A stretch of 64,000 bases of DNA from Prototheca cutis (Eukaryota; Chlorophyta; Trebouxiophyceae; Chlorellales; Chlorellaceae), in assembly GCA_002897115.2 (NCBI GenBank), contig BCIH01000010.1, positions 509,215 to 573,214 on the forward strand, in the 5' to 3' direction. Shown here piece after piece: positions 11,148 to 22,282 of the stretch. The notes beneath the pieces were generated by a model. That model saw only the letters and a program-made list of their open reading frames with translations, was not told where the DNA came from and searched no databases. The position numbers and the translations under genes are program-made. The first letter of the stretch is position 1, and each line of letters begins with the position of its first letter.

Positions 11148-12261
11148 TTTTTGGGGGGGGGGCTGGCAGTAGCGCAGAGGCTACACAGCGGCAGCACACT
11201 TTGCGCGCACGCAATGAACCACCTCAACACAAATCCCCTATCCATATATCCGTCCATCCCATTCCATGCAGCCAACCTCTTTGCGTTGCAGGCTTCCGCG
11301 GACCTCGGCCAGACTGGCCTGACAGGCGGCCAGCTGCCGGCTAGCTTCCCGGTGCTCCCGGGCCTCCCGATCCATGTCCTCCTGCAGCTGGGCAATGCGC
11401 TCCCGCAGGGCGGGGTGCGTGGCGGCCCTGCGCTCCGCTTCCACTGCCCTCGCCTCTGCGGCACACAGCACGGCTGCCTGTGACTCGTACTCGCGCTTTT
11501 GACTCAGGAGCTGCTGCTCCAGCCGGCGGACCTCCTCCTGCGCGGCCTCCAGGCTCTCCCGCTGCACCATGCTGTCCCGCTCCTGCTGCAGAGACTCCAG
11601 CTGACTCGTCAAGTCAGCAATGATTGCGTCCCGGGCACTGACATGTGCTGAGGAAAGCCAGTCGTCGCCCTGGGATGCGGAATCGCGCACGTGGCCCGAC
11701 CGCTGCTGGTGTGCCGCTGCCAAGGCGGCCTGCACTTGCGGTTGTGAGCGTGGAGGAGGATGTATGGTGGGCTGTCATCTGATGTGAGGGCTTCCATAAC
11801 GAAACACGTCTTTTATGCATCGTTTGCTCTTAAGAATGGTTACAGCCATCATGATGAAGTACATCAAAGTGGCACGGGGCAGCGTAGAGAGCTTCCAGTT
11901 TTTTGCAAAACAAGCACAACCCACATCCCCCTCAGCTGACCTTGACAGTAGATAGATCTTTCTCGAGGCGAGATATTTCCATGGACTGTGCGGCGTTGGC
12001 GGCGCTGAGGGCGTCGTTCCTCAGGCGGAGCTGGTCGTCACCCGGCCCGGCCGCCTGGGACCCGTCGTGGCGGCTCCCATGACGGCAGTGCACCCGGGTG
12101 GTCACCCCAGAGCTCAGCACCTGGGAAAGCCGGTCCTTCAGCCGATCTATTTCCGCATCCTGTGACTCCAGCACTCGCTGAAGAGCCTCGATCCGAGCGC
12201 AGCACGCTCGGTGGGGTTCGGCTTCAGCCTCTGGTCCACGCACCGGCGGCGTGGTCGCCAT
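8002..12261 (-). CDS. Large coiled-coil protein, function unknown
   Basis: Eleven exons keep phase throughout: 12261-11941, 11729-11277, 11092-10718, 10578-10340, 10101-10014, 9784-9674, 9550-9476, 9319-9065, 8810-8697, 8571-8332 and 8124-8002. They give 797 residues. From MATTPPVRGPEAEAEPH onward the protein is almost continuous heptad-like sequence rich in Glu, Gln, Leu, Arg and Ala (RIEALQRVLESQDAEIDRLK; SQLESLQQERDS; MMLKKRLDDAEKAHASQLEQL). A Pro/Ala-rich linker at about residues 677-756 separates a last short coil (EDLLAKLEIIQQKL). No motor, kinase, GRIP or membrane segment is visible. Such proteins serve as golgins, centrosome or flagellar-base scaffolds, or nuclear-envelope tethers, and nothing here decides among these. 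Intron 2 ends in a long (CA)n tract on the sense strand. Confidence 0.8.
11094..11162. repeat. (GT)n microsatellite and poly-G
   Basis: About 49 bases of GT repeat followed by a short T run and nine or more G. On the minus sense strand this is poly-C then (CA)n ending directly in the AG acceptor of exon 3 of the coiled-coil gene, so the microsatellite forms the end of the intron. Confidence 0.92.
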
Positions 12262-13241
12262 GCCTCCTCAAGCGGGGCCCCGGCAAAGACCAACGCAGCG
12301 ATGAGAAGGAGCCCGATCAAAATCAATCGTATCCTGTCGCCCGTAAATCGTCTACGTTCGCTTCAAGTCCTAACTGTGCGGCTTTAAGCCTGGGGACGCC
12401 GATCGGGATGGCCCCGTTTCAAGCGACACTGACGCAGACTCGGGGAAGTGTCGGAAAGCCCCGCGCGATAATAGCGCTAACGAAGGCCTTTTCACCCAGT
12501 CCAAAATTTGCCATCCTCTGCATTGATCGATCTGGATCAACCCATCAAGCACAAGATGCACTTTTTGCGAGTCCCTTTGCCAACCCGTGGGCGTCCGCGC
12601 AATCTGCCCTGCCGCAGCCGGGTTTCTCGGGTTAATGGATCATTGGCATGCGCCCCCCCACACGGGGACAGAGCTTGTTGCAAGACTAGTTAATGCATTC
12701 TGAAGCAAGATCAGCGTGAAATCGTCGCTGCCTCCCAGCCGCAAGTGCTGAAGTTCCCACCAAACACGGCGAGAGAGCTGAGCAGGCGGTGCCAGCGGAA
12801 TTGTGGGCATAGCCTCTGGGCCACATTCCCATTTCAATACCGCATACATGTGCTGCGCGCCTGCATCATGATACGGCGAGGGCACGCCGCCTAGTGTAGC
12901 AGGCGACAGCAGCGGCTGACAAGATCCCGAAGGTCGCCCGACTCCTCGGAAGAGGAGCCCTTGACACCATGCACAGCAATCGCAGTTTACTATCAAAAGT
13001 CAATGCCAGGTACGAGTACGACGTGTGATCTGGGGGGGGATGGCTGTGAACGACAGCGGTTGCGTAGCGAGCGTGCCATAAGCAATGCTTGCATGGGCTG
13101 CCTTGGTGGAGGACACCCATGCGAATGCAGACGAGCCGTCCTCCCCGGTGCGCTGTCTTTCTCATGTGTTAGCCAGGCCAACTGTGACAAACTGTTCGTC
13201 CTCGCAGGCCCGCCTCGTCGGTCGCGGTGCACCGCCTGGCA
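12262..13241. promoter_or_regulatory. Divergent intergenic region
   Basis: 980 bases between the starts of the coiled-coil gene (-) and the GT47 gene (+). Both promoters should lie here. Minus-strand open frames at 12640-13165 have no supporting splice structure or recognisable family and are not called. Confidence 0.45.
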
Positions 13242-16200
13242 ATGCAGGAACAGCCGCCCACTCCCAGCAAGGGCCGGGGTCCTCGACGGCCGATCACGCT
13301 GGGCATCCTTGTGGTGGTGGTCATGTGCACAGCAGGTGCGTTGAGGGACCCGCGCACACACCATGCTCGGGCTGGGGAAGGAATACGCGCGTGGCAAAGG
13401 CACATCACGGTGTGCGGCCGCTGATCATCAAGAAGGCTTGTGAATGAGGCGGATGCTGGGATTGCTTGTGAGTGAGGTTGAGCTGCATGTACAAGAGTCG
13501 CACGACAGTTTTGTTCCCGGGACGTGTCAGTGCCGTGCTTGGAGATGCCATCGATCATCACCTTGAATCACCTTTTGTGTGCGGGGACGTATTGCCGATG
13601 GCTCCCGCTGGGATCTATTTCGCGGACATCGATTCCCCCTCTGCGTTGGCCCACAGCCCAGCTGCAAAAGGTCCCACTCCCTCTCACCCTGATCCCGTTC
13701 CCCCCCCGCGCTCATGGACAGGCACTATGCTCTCCCAGGGGGCGAGGTCCATGATGGGCACCGGCACCGAGTACTGGCTCTCCCGCCGGGGCCTCTACAA
13801 CCACGCAACTCTTCCGCAGCAGGGCGCGACCGCTGCCGGCACCGACGGCACAGGGGCCGTCCTGCCCGGAGGCGCAGCAGGCGGCGGTGGTACCGATGCT
13901 GCTGTTAACACAGCAACGAATGGCAGTACTGATGCTGCTGGCACCGCAACAAACAGTGGCACCGATTCCATTGGTGCCTCAACAGACGGCAGCGCGGGGC
14001 TGCTGCTCACACCGATCGCGGATGCGGGGGCCCAGCCCTCACCCCCTCCCACACTCTTCTCCCAGGAGGGCACCGTGCTCAAGGACGATGAATCCACGCG
14101 GGGCACGGTGACGTTACGCAGCCCACCGCCAGGCGGCNTGGCCAGTGATACCCCGGTAGCCATCGACGGCGGTGCCCTCGCCACGGACCCCGCCGCACAG
14201 GCAGGGTCTGGCAGCTCCACGGCGGCCCAGACGCAGCCGGCCCCAGTGATCCCGGCGCAAGGTTCTTTGGGGCAGGATACCTCAGCCGTGGCAGGTGATG
14301 TATCGATTGCTGTGAACAGTCCGCCGCCGGCGGCATCTGTCGCCGGCGCAACGACAGCAACCACCACGACGCCGGCTGTTGTCGGCACTGTCGCGGCTGA
14401 CAAGCCGCTTGCCCTGTCACCACTGCCACCGCCGGTGCAGGCTGCTGCAGCGGATGCCAGTGGCACCGTGCCTGCTGCCGCGGTGAGCACCACGGGTGCC
14501 GTGCCTACCGGTACTACCACCGGCACCACCACAGCCGCTGCAGGGGATGCGGACGCTTGGGCACAGCCTGACAGCGATGGGAGCACGGCACTGCCCGGGG
14601 CAACCAGCGGCACTACCGATGCCGATGCCTGGTGGTCAGAGGCCGACGCCGAGGACACGCGTGCAGTGTACCAGCGCGTGAAGCCCGGGGGCCCACGTGC
14701 TGCGGCCGTGATCGACAGTCTCGCGGCCTCGGCCTCGCTTTCCTCTGAAGCCGCCGCGGCCGGCGCAGACGGTGTGTGTGGCGCGTGTGGGTGGATGGGT
14801 GGATTGGTGTTTTTTGGGGGAGGAGGTGCAGCATGACCGTGCAGGTGTGATCCCTGCACCGTTGTTGTGGTGGCTGCTTGGATCATGACGCATACCCCCC
14901 GGAAGAGGACGTAAACCCCCGCTACTACCACCACAGGCTCGAGTGATGGGGGGTGCAAGATTTATGTGATGGACGCCGCAGCGGAACTTGGTCCCGTGAT
15001 TGGTGCAGGGGTGTGCAACCTGTCTGACCCCAGCACATGGCCGTTTGGCGAGCCCGGCAAGGGCATTGATGGCGCCGACTCCCTGGCGGCGGCCGATTTC
15101 CAGTACGCCTCGGAGCTGTGGCTGGCTCGGGCTGTGCGCAACAGTTCGCATGCGGTGGCCGACGCCGCGCATGCCGACTTTGTGCTGCTCGACATGTCGT
15201 GCTACCACCTGGCATGGCTGGCGTACAACCACCCGCTGGGTCGGCGCACAGGCCCCGACCCCGCGCCCGCCATCTGGCGCGCNGTGGAGGCGGTGCTGGA
15301 CCTCCCCCGCTTCCGCGTCACGCGCGGCGCAGCGTTTGCCATGGCCTCCCCTACGCCCGCGCTCCAGCGTTTCTTCCCGGACGACGACGTGTGCGAGGAG
15401 CTGGCCTCGGTGCTGCACCTCGTGCCGGAGGCCGCCAATCTCTGCATCTGGACGCGTGCCGCGCCGCGCGACAACGCCATGCTCCTCCCCTACGTCGCCA
15501 CCACCGACCTCGACCTGGAGGTGTGTCGCCAGGGAGGGCGGGGGGGTGGGTGGATTTGGGTCTGAAACTGGGGGGAGATTTGCAATTGTTTTTTGGAACG
15601 CGAAGAAGCATTGCGGTGCTTGCTTTCCAGATAGCACGCTGCACGTTTTTCACGCCCATCCTTCTCCAGAATTCCCCCCAATNCCCCCCCCCCCCCAAAC
15701 CATGCACGCAGCGGCCTGTGAATGCCCCGCGGGATTTGCACCTGTTCTTTCAGGGTGGCTGCGGGTCGCCTGCGGCCGAGGTCAGGCACCTGTTTGCAGC
15801 TGGCAAGATGCTGCGTTGGGCTCTGGTCCAGGCGCTGAATTCGGCCGACCCGGGCACGGGCGCGCCGGCACCACTGGACGTGCACGCGCACTGTGCGTGC
15901 GATATCTGCGAAGGACACCTGTCCCACGCGCGCGTACTGGAGCTGATGCAGCGGGCAGAGTTCTGCCCCATCGTCGCCTCCAACGCGCAGAGCAGCCGCC
16001 GCTTGTCTGAGGCCGTCCTCACCGAATGCATCCCAGTGAGTAACAGTCGCTTTTTTTNNNNNNNNNNNNNNNNNNNNGGGGGGGGGGGGGGGGGGGTTGG
16101 GGGGTGTATGCATGTATGCATGTAAGTACATAGGGATGTGTGGCCTGCATGGCAGGTGCGATGTCCCGTGCACTCACTGCTGGTGCCCGGCACTCATCAA

Positions 16201-17049
16201 TCACAGGTGTTTATTGGGCCTCCCTTCCATGCGATGCCGCTGGCGGACTCGGTCGACTATGGTGCATGGGCGGTGTTTATTCACGTGGACAACACGAGCG
16301 GCTGGATAGATGCTGCAAGCCGCAGCTGGACGCAAAACGCGCTGTCAGCCAGCGTGTGGACGCTGGACGCGAGTGTTCGGGACAAGGTGGTCCACGTGCC
16401 TGACTTGGCTGCGGCATTGGCACACCTGCGCGCGATCCCGGGTCCCGAAATCATGGCCCGTCGGGCTGCGCTTCATGCCGATAGGCTCAAGTTTTACTAC
16501 CCACCTGCCCCGGCCTCGGCCGGCGTGGTGACAGACTCGGGCAGCGTCCTGGGCGACCTGGTGATCAAGCGCATGTGCACGCGCGCCCGCGTCGCTCGTG
16601 CTGCCATGACTGCTGCACTCTCACGGTCGGTGCAGGAAACCAAGGCCCTGCCAGGAGTCGCAGTCGCTGGCGCGGTTGGTGGGAGTGGGCTCGCGGATGC
16701 GGCGGCGGTGACGAATCAGGTGGGAGCGGCTACGACTGGCGCGGAAACTGCCGTGGCCACACAGGTGGCTACACAGGTGGCTACAGCGGCAGACACGCAG
16801 CAGCAGGAGGCCGGAGCGGTAGCGGCTGTGGCAGCGACAACCGGCACACCAACTCTCCCGGTTGCGGGCGCCGGTGCCATGACCGTGGGCGCTGCTGCAG
16901 ATGCGGCGACTGCTGCGACTGGCACAGTGGCGGGTGCGACGACAGCTGCTGGCACCACAGCGGCAGCCAAAGCCGACACCGTTGCAGCGGCGACTGGAGC
17001 CGACGGCGCCAGCACCGCCACGCCTGTGGCCGTTGGTGCCGCGGCATGA
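13242..17049 (+). CDS. Exostosin-family (GT47) glycosyltransferase
   Basis: Five exons keep phase: 13242-13335, 13722-14771, 14937-15520, 15712-16035 and 16207-17049 (964 residues). The N-terminus (RPITLGILVVVVMCTAG) is a signal anchor, so a type II Golgi membrane enzyme is expected. Residues about 55-380 are low-complexity Ala/Thr/Gly/Ser/Pro sequence, likely a mucin-like stem. The exostosin-like domain starts at CKIYVMDAAAELG and contains FVLLDMSCYHLAW, DLHLFFQGG and the C-terminal exostosin signature FCPIVASNAQSSRRLSEAVLTECIPV, split here as FCPIVASNAQ / SSRRLSEAVLTECIP / VFIGPPFHAMPL. After this domain, about 140 residues of Ala/Thr/Val-rich sequence run to the stop. GT47 enzymes make wall or matrix polysaccharides. 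The acceptor is unknown. Intron 4 contains an N gap. Confidence 0.85.
16058..16096. other. Assembly gap with poly-G
   Basis: 20 N bases followed by 19 G, preceded by a T run, inside intron 4 of the GT47 gene just after its donor. The true length of the G tract is unknown. Confidence 0.95.
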
Positions 17050-17685
17050 GTGGTCATCCCGCTCGAACCTCCGGTGTTCCCAGCACATTGTGGCCTCTTT
17101 GATTGAAGAGTGTGCAGGTGGTTCCGGGCTGCAGCTGGGCTTTCCTGGATGGGTTGGGGATCCTAGACCCCAGGGACCCCAGCTCTCCCGCCGGATGCAT
17201 GATACCAGGCCCAGATGAGGGCGGGCCTGGCAATCGGTCATGGTCTGCAGTGCCAATGAGTTGTCTAAGATGGCCAAAGCGTCAAAGCCTTCTGATTTGG
17301 CTCATGCTCATGGTCTGCCTGATGCATGCGCTTGTTTCGCAATGTTTCCTGTACTTGCACCCCTTCGTCTCGGCAAACTGTCTCTCGGCACATTCTTCTT
17401 GCCTTTGAGAAAACCGAATGCAGCCAGTTGAACGACTGATGGATGGACAGCGGTGGAGGAGCTGAAGAGCTTTTTGCCAGAAACGGGGGGTGTTTTGTTT
17501 GCCCTGCCCTTCCGGAGATTTTTGGACCGGGCGCCGCCCACCCAGTCTCGATCTGGCTGCCAGAAATGAAGGGCCCCTTTGTGCACCGACACAACCGGGC
17601 TGTTCACGACAGAAACCCCGGCGCGATAAGCAAGACTGCGTCCAGTACTGTCGTCATTCCTCTGTTAGCGATCAGCTTGTGAACA
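17050..17685. other. Intergenic, between GT47 and PDC E2 genes
   Basis: 635 bases holding the 3' flank of the GT47 gene and the presumed promoter of the E2 gene. No further gene or clear element seen. Confidence 0.5.
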
Positions 17686-19534
17686 ATGCAGACGAGCAAG
17701 GCGACAATGAACTGCGCGGGCACGCTGCCCAAGCCACTCGCGGCCAGGCCCGCCCCGCGTGTCGGGGTCCCGAGCAGGCCAGCGCTGGCCCCCCTGCGCG
17801 CGGTCAAGGACGTCTTCATGCCTGCTCTGTCCTCGACAATGACCGAGGGGAAGATCGTGAGCTGGCTGAAGAGCCCAGGCGACAAGGTGTCCAAGGGGGA
17901 GTCGATCGTCGTGGTCGAGTCAGGTGCGTGGTCCCCATCGGTGCATGCCCCTGGAGTGGGCACTATCCCATGGATGCAGTGCATCCCTCGATTGGCCAAT
18001 GAGAACATGATCGGGGGGGGTGGGGGGGTGCGGGCCCCGCTTCGTGGGGCTGTCCTCCCAGGGCGGACTTGGGGAGCGGTGGAGATCCACCTGGAGAGCT
18101 CCCGATGACCAAGGGTGCCCCGGATTTCGAAGTGGCCCTGCGCCCTGTGACCATCCCAAAACAAAATGCCATCCGAATCAGATGCTCCTTCTCTTGGGCA
18201 CGGATGCCTTGCCCTGCCTTTGGCCCGTGCCTGGAAAGAGAGCATGCACTAAAGCGCTTCATCCCTTGCCCACTGCAGACAAGGCAGACATGGACGTCGA
18301 GGCCTTTGCCGAGGGAATCCTGGGTGCCATCGCGGTGCCCGAGGGCGGCGTTGCCGGCGTGGGATCGCCTATTGCCTACATCGCCGAGTCGGAGGCTGAT
18401 CTCGCTGCGGCCAAGGCCAAGGTGGCCGGCGCGGCCGCTGCGCCCGCCCCCGANCCCGTGGCCGCCGCCGCCGCAGCAGCAGCACCTGAGGCCCCGGCGG
18501 CACCCGCCGCGCCCACTGCGGCCGCGGCGCCCGCCCCTGCCCCCGCGGCCCCGGCGCCGCCGGCGGCGCCAAAGCCCGCCCCGCGTGCCGACGGCAAGGT
18601 CATCGCCACGCCCTATGCCAAGAAGCTTGCCAAGGAGCTTGGCGTCGACCTGGCGTCCATCTTTGGGTCTGGCCCCAACGGCCGCGTCACTGCCGCGGAC
18701 GTCGAGGCCGCCAAGTACTCGGCACCTGTCGTTGCCACGGCTGCTGTTCCAGAGGTCGTCGCGCCCGAGGTTCCTCCCACGGCGGCCCCAGCCGGCAAGC
18801 CGGCTCCCCCCCCGGCCAAGGAGCCCGTGGTTCAGGGCACCACGGTTTCGGAGCTGCGTGGCACCACAGTCCCTCTGACGGGTCTTCAGCAGGCTGTGAG
18901 CAAGAACATGCTGGCGTCGCTGGCGGTGCCCGAGTTCCGCGTTGCCATGACCATCCGTACCGGCGCGTTTGATGCGTTGTACCAGCGGCTGAAGCCACGG
19001 GGTGTGACGATGACGGCGCTGCTGAGCAAGGCCGTGGCGACCGCGCTCACCCAGCACCCGCTGCTGTACGCTTCGGCCACGCCTGACGGCGCGGGGATCC
19101 AGTACTCGGAGCACATCAACATTGCCAACGCGGTGGCCATGCCCGACGGCGGTCTCATCACTCCTGTTTTGGCGGATGCTGACGCGACCGACATCTATAC
19201 GCTGTCGCGCTCCTGGACCGACCTGGTCAAGCGTGCGCGGGCCAAGCAGCTGAGCCCGGCCGAGTACTCCTCGGGGACGTTCACGATTTCCAACTTGGGC
19301 ATGTTTGGTGTCGAGAGCTTTGACGCGGTGCTGCCCCCGGGCACCGCCGCCATCCTGGCCATCGGCGGGTCCAAGGCCGTCGTCACCGCCGACGGCGCCG
19401 GGCGCATCGGCGTCGAAAAGCAAATGATCGTCAACCTGACGGCCGATCATCGCATCGTCTACGGCGCCCATGCCGCCGAGTTCCTCGTCACCCTCAAGCA
19501 AGTCATAGAAACCCCCGACCAGCTGGTCTACTGA
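17686..19534 (+). CDS. LTA2: Plastid pyruvate dehydrogenase E2 (dihydrolipoamide acetyltransferase)
   Basis: Two exons, 17686-17923 and 18279-19534, give 497 residues. E2 transfers the acetyl group from lipoate to CoA in the plastid pyruvate dehydrogenase complex that feeds fatty-acid synthesis. The Ser/Ala/Arg/Pro-rich first 40 residues are a plastid transit peptide. The lipoyl domain (VFMPALSSTMTEGKI...) has its lipoyl lysine in DKADMDVE, and the single intron falls in the codon just before that lysine. A long Ala/Pro linker leads to the peripheral-subunit-binding domain (ATPYAKKLAKELGV...GPNGRVTAADVEAA), then the catalytic domain (MPDGGLITPVL, FTISNLGMFGV). The active-site region reads DHRIVYGA: the His is present, but the usual Asp of HxxxDG is Tyr, as I recall for plant plastid E2. 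A single ambiguous base at 18454 lies in the linker. Confidence 0.95.
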
Positions 19535-20150
19535 GCGCGAGGATGGTGGTGGGCCCCGTTGCGAAATGCGCCGCGACGACTGCCGCGTAGCGCATTTCGC
19601 AACCCAAATACCGTCCCGCCGTCGCCCCCACCCGCGCACACCCCCCGACCGGCTAGCAATGACACTCTGAAATTCAAAAAACGATCGCCGCGGCGCTGGC
19701 TCAGCCATCCCCTTTCCCAATCCGCCGTTGGCGGTCCGGCGCTGAAGAGTTTAAGGAGGAAAATGCGTCCCGGTGTGTGTGCTGGACGAGAGGAGTGGAC
19801 CGGCTGATGGTATTATCGGCCGTCTCTCACCCAACACATCCCCCAGCTCGTTGTCTGTTGTGCGTGCGCATACATCCGTCTTTTGCTTCCGTGCCCTGTC
19901 CTGAAATTGAGGCGCACTGACGCCATGAGAATGTAACACAATCCTTCCTATGGTGGTGGTGGTTGTAGGGACTTGTTTGGGGCCAGGCAGAGGCCCGCCC
20001 AAGTCTGTCACACCCTGGGCTCTTCTACAGCTGCGAAAGAAACTCGCGCCACGTCCCTCCTGGATCTTCACAACCCTGCCAATCGACCCCTAAACTTCCT
20101 TCAGGAGAGATCCACGGTTTACACGATGCCGGCCAGACTTCCAAGCCTGA
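19535..20150. other. Convergent intergenic region
   Basis: 616 bases between the stops of the E2 gene (+) and RPT3 (-). It contains the 14-bp stem-loop at 19558-19603. No gene seen. Confidence 0.6.
19558..19603. repeat. Perfect 14-bp inverted repeat (3' UTR stem-loop)
   Basis: Arms GTTGCGAAATGCGC (19558-19571) and GCGCATTTCGCAAC (19590-19603) are exact reverse complements with an 18-base loop. The element begins 24 bases after the E2 stop codon, so it should fold in the 3' untranslated region of that mRNA. Confidence 0.9.
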
Positions 20151-21848
20151 TCACTTGTAAAACTCGAATGCATCACTGGACTTGCGGACGACGGTTTGGT
20201 ACGCCTTTTCAAAGTCCTTGGGCAGGATGACNTACCTGTTCTTTCGCACTGCCAGCATCCCCGCCTCCTGCACAGTGTTTGTCGATTGTTTGTTGTGAGG
20301 GTCGTATCGGAGGATGGGGTGATCCATCATGCAATCAAGTATCACAATTGCACACAGACAACCCCTTCCCCCCTCGCCCCACCCAAACACACGAAAATAC
20401 AAAAGTGAACTCCAAAAAAAAAGCGACATGCCTGGCAGATGGAGGAGATTTCGGCGTTGTTGATCTTGTCGGGCCGGGCGACGTAATCCTCCAGGTCGAC
20501 CTCGGGGCTGAGGTTCATGCGCGCGGTGCACGTCTGGAACACGAGGCGCTTTTGGCGGCGGTCCGGCAGCGGGAACTCGATCTTGCGGTCCAGCCGCCCC
20601 GGGCGCAGCAGCGCCGGGTCCAGCGTGTCGGCGCGGTTTGTGGCCATGATGACTTTCACGTGCGTCGACTGCTCGAATCCGTCCATCTGCGTGAGCAGCT
20701 CCATCAAAATGCGCTGGACCTCGCGATCCGCGCCCGTCTGCGCGTCGAACCGCGCCGTCGCGATGGCGTCGACCTCGTCTACAAAGATGATCGCGGGCGC
20801 GTTTTCTTTCGCGAGCCGAAACACGTCGCGGACCATGCGGGGTCCTTCGCCCAGGTACTTTTGCACGAATTCCGACCCCACGACGCGGATGAACGCGGCG
20901 GTAGTGTGGTGGGCCACAGCCTTGGCCAGCATGGTCTTGCCCGTGCCCGGGGGTCCATACAGCAGCACACCCCGCGGCGGGTCGATCCCAATCTGTTCGT
21001 ACAGGCTGCCCTGCGTGAGGGGGAGTTCCACAGCCTCCCGAATCTCCTGCTTCTGCGAGTCCATGCCGCCAATGTCCGCGTACGTCACGTCGGGCCGCTC
21101 CGCCGCGCTCATCACCGAGATGGTCGAGTCGGCCTCGGGGGGCAGCACCTCCACCAGCGCGTTGGAGTGGCGGTGCAGGGCCACGGACGCCGAGGGGCGC
21201 AGCGCCTCGCGGTTCAGCGTGCTCAGGATGCGGACGTGGTAGTTGCTGCCGGTGGTGCTGCCAACAATGCCCGTGTTGCTGTCTACCATCTCCAGGAACT
21301 GCCCGATCACAAGGGGCACGGCCTGGATGCGACGAACCTCCTCCTGCGCACGCAGTACCTCGCTCCGCAGCGTCCGCTGCTCCTCCCGCACATAGTCCTC
21401 CTGATGGCGATAGGAGTGTGTGTGTGTGTGGTTTGTTGGCATTGCTGTTGTTATTGTGCGCATGGGAGGTGCTTGCTGCCGTTCATTCTCTGGGGCCCTT
21501 CAAAGATCACAGGAATCGCACCCCACCCCAGCGAAGCCTGTACCCACCCCAGCGAAGTCTGTGCCCGGCCAAACAACCCCGACATCCCGGAAAGACCGAC
21601 GTTCTCGACCTCAAGCCCGCTGCACGCGTCCATGAAACGCAACAATTCCCATTGCCCAAGGTGCCCATGCACGGGCGGGGCCTCACCTGGATGCCGAGGA
21701 ACTCCACCTGGCGCTGCAGGGCCTTGAGTCGGGGGTACAGCTCCTCGTCCGCCATCTCCGTCCCCTCGCCCGACTCGCGCGGGGGCTCAAAAGTCGGATC
21801 CTTTGTGTCTATCTCCATGGGACGTGCGGCCAGCACTCCCGCCGTCAT
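20151..21848 (-). CDS. RPT3: 26S proteasome regulatory ATPase subunit RPT3
   Basis: Exons 21848-21687, 21400-20432 and 20267-20151 give 415 residues, the usual RPT3 size. This AAA ATPase is one of six in the 19S base and unfolds ubiquitinated substrates. Seen here: the N-terminal coiled coil ([18 protein letters not shown]), the OB-domain region ([20 protein letters not shown]), Walker [15 protein letters not shown], Walker [12 protein letters not shown], the arginine-finger stretch [18 protein letters not shown], and the RPT3-specific C-terminus ending EFYK, an HbYX motif that docks into the 20S core. The junction between ICQ and EAGML uses a GC donor (cag|gcatgt), because the family reads ICQEAGM without insertion. 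The ambiguous base at 20232 sits in a TAN codon that should be Tyr. An upstream in-frame ATG at 21890 would add 14 residues. Confidence 0.96.
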
Positions 21849-22060
21849 GGTGCCAGGGGCCAACCTGCACGCCCGCAAACCCCCGATCACTTGCTCACGC
21901 CCCGCTCGACCTTCTCGCCGATACGAATATCCGTCTCACAGAGGCAATGAATTTCAGTTCTTAATGATCGCTGTCCCGTCACACAAGACCGACGCCTGCC
22001 TCTAAGCGTTGGTATTGTGTTCGAGGTGGTGTCACCGATCCCGGTCGCCACAATCGAGCA

Positions 22061-22114
<54 letters not shown>

Positions 22115-22282
22115 GCGGGAACAGCACCTAGTCGCGCACAACGCAAAGCATGGACTGCGATTGCTCCGTTGCTGTTGATGGCGCAATAAGCAAATCGATG
22201 CAATGGACCAAAATTATTACATAGCCCCGGAGAGGAGCGGGGGCGACGGGCCACTGGGCGGATCACTTTGGTAGGAGCGCCC
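21849..22282. promoter_or_regulatory. Divergent promoter region of RPT3 and VPS8 with 50-bp poly-C
   Basis: 434 bases between two divergent start codons. It contains an uninterrupted run of 50 C at 22063-22112. Both genes must take their core promoters from this short region. No TATA box is evident. Confidence 0.6.
22063..22112. repeat. 50-bp poly-C tract
   Basis: Fifty consecutive C bases in the shared upstream region of RPT3 and VPS8. The length is as given and may be inaccurate for such a homopolymer. Confidence 0.95.

Noticed and set aside
12640..13165. Overlapping minus-strand open frames between the coiled-coil and GT47 genes
   Set aside because: No start and splice structure, domain or composition evidence. 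They lie in a divergent promoter region.
13795..14958. 387-codon open frame on the minus strand
   Set aside because: It is antisense to the Ala/Thr/Gly-rich exon of the GT47 gene. GC-rich low-complexity codons leave the complementary strand open by chance.
17963..19720. 585-codon open frame on the minus strand
   Set aside because: It is antisense to the plastid E2 gene, whose lipoyl and catalytic motifs are unambiguous. The antisense translation is Arg/Gly-rich with no domain.
20279..21727. 482-codon open frame on the plus strand
   Set aside because: It is antisense to RPT3, and its translation is a shadow of the AAA ATPase coding strand.
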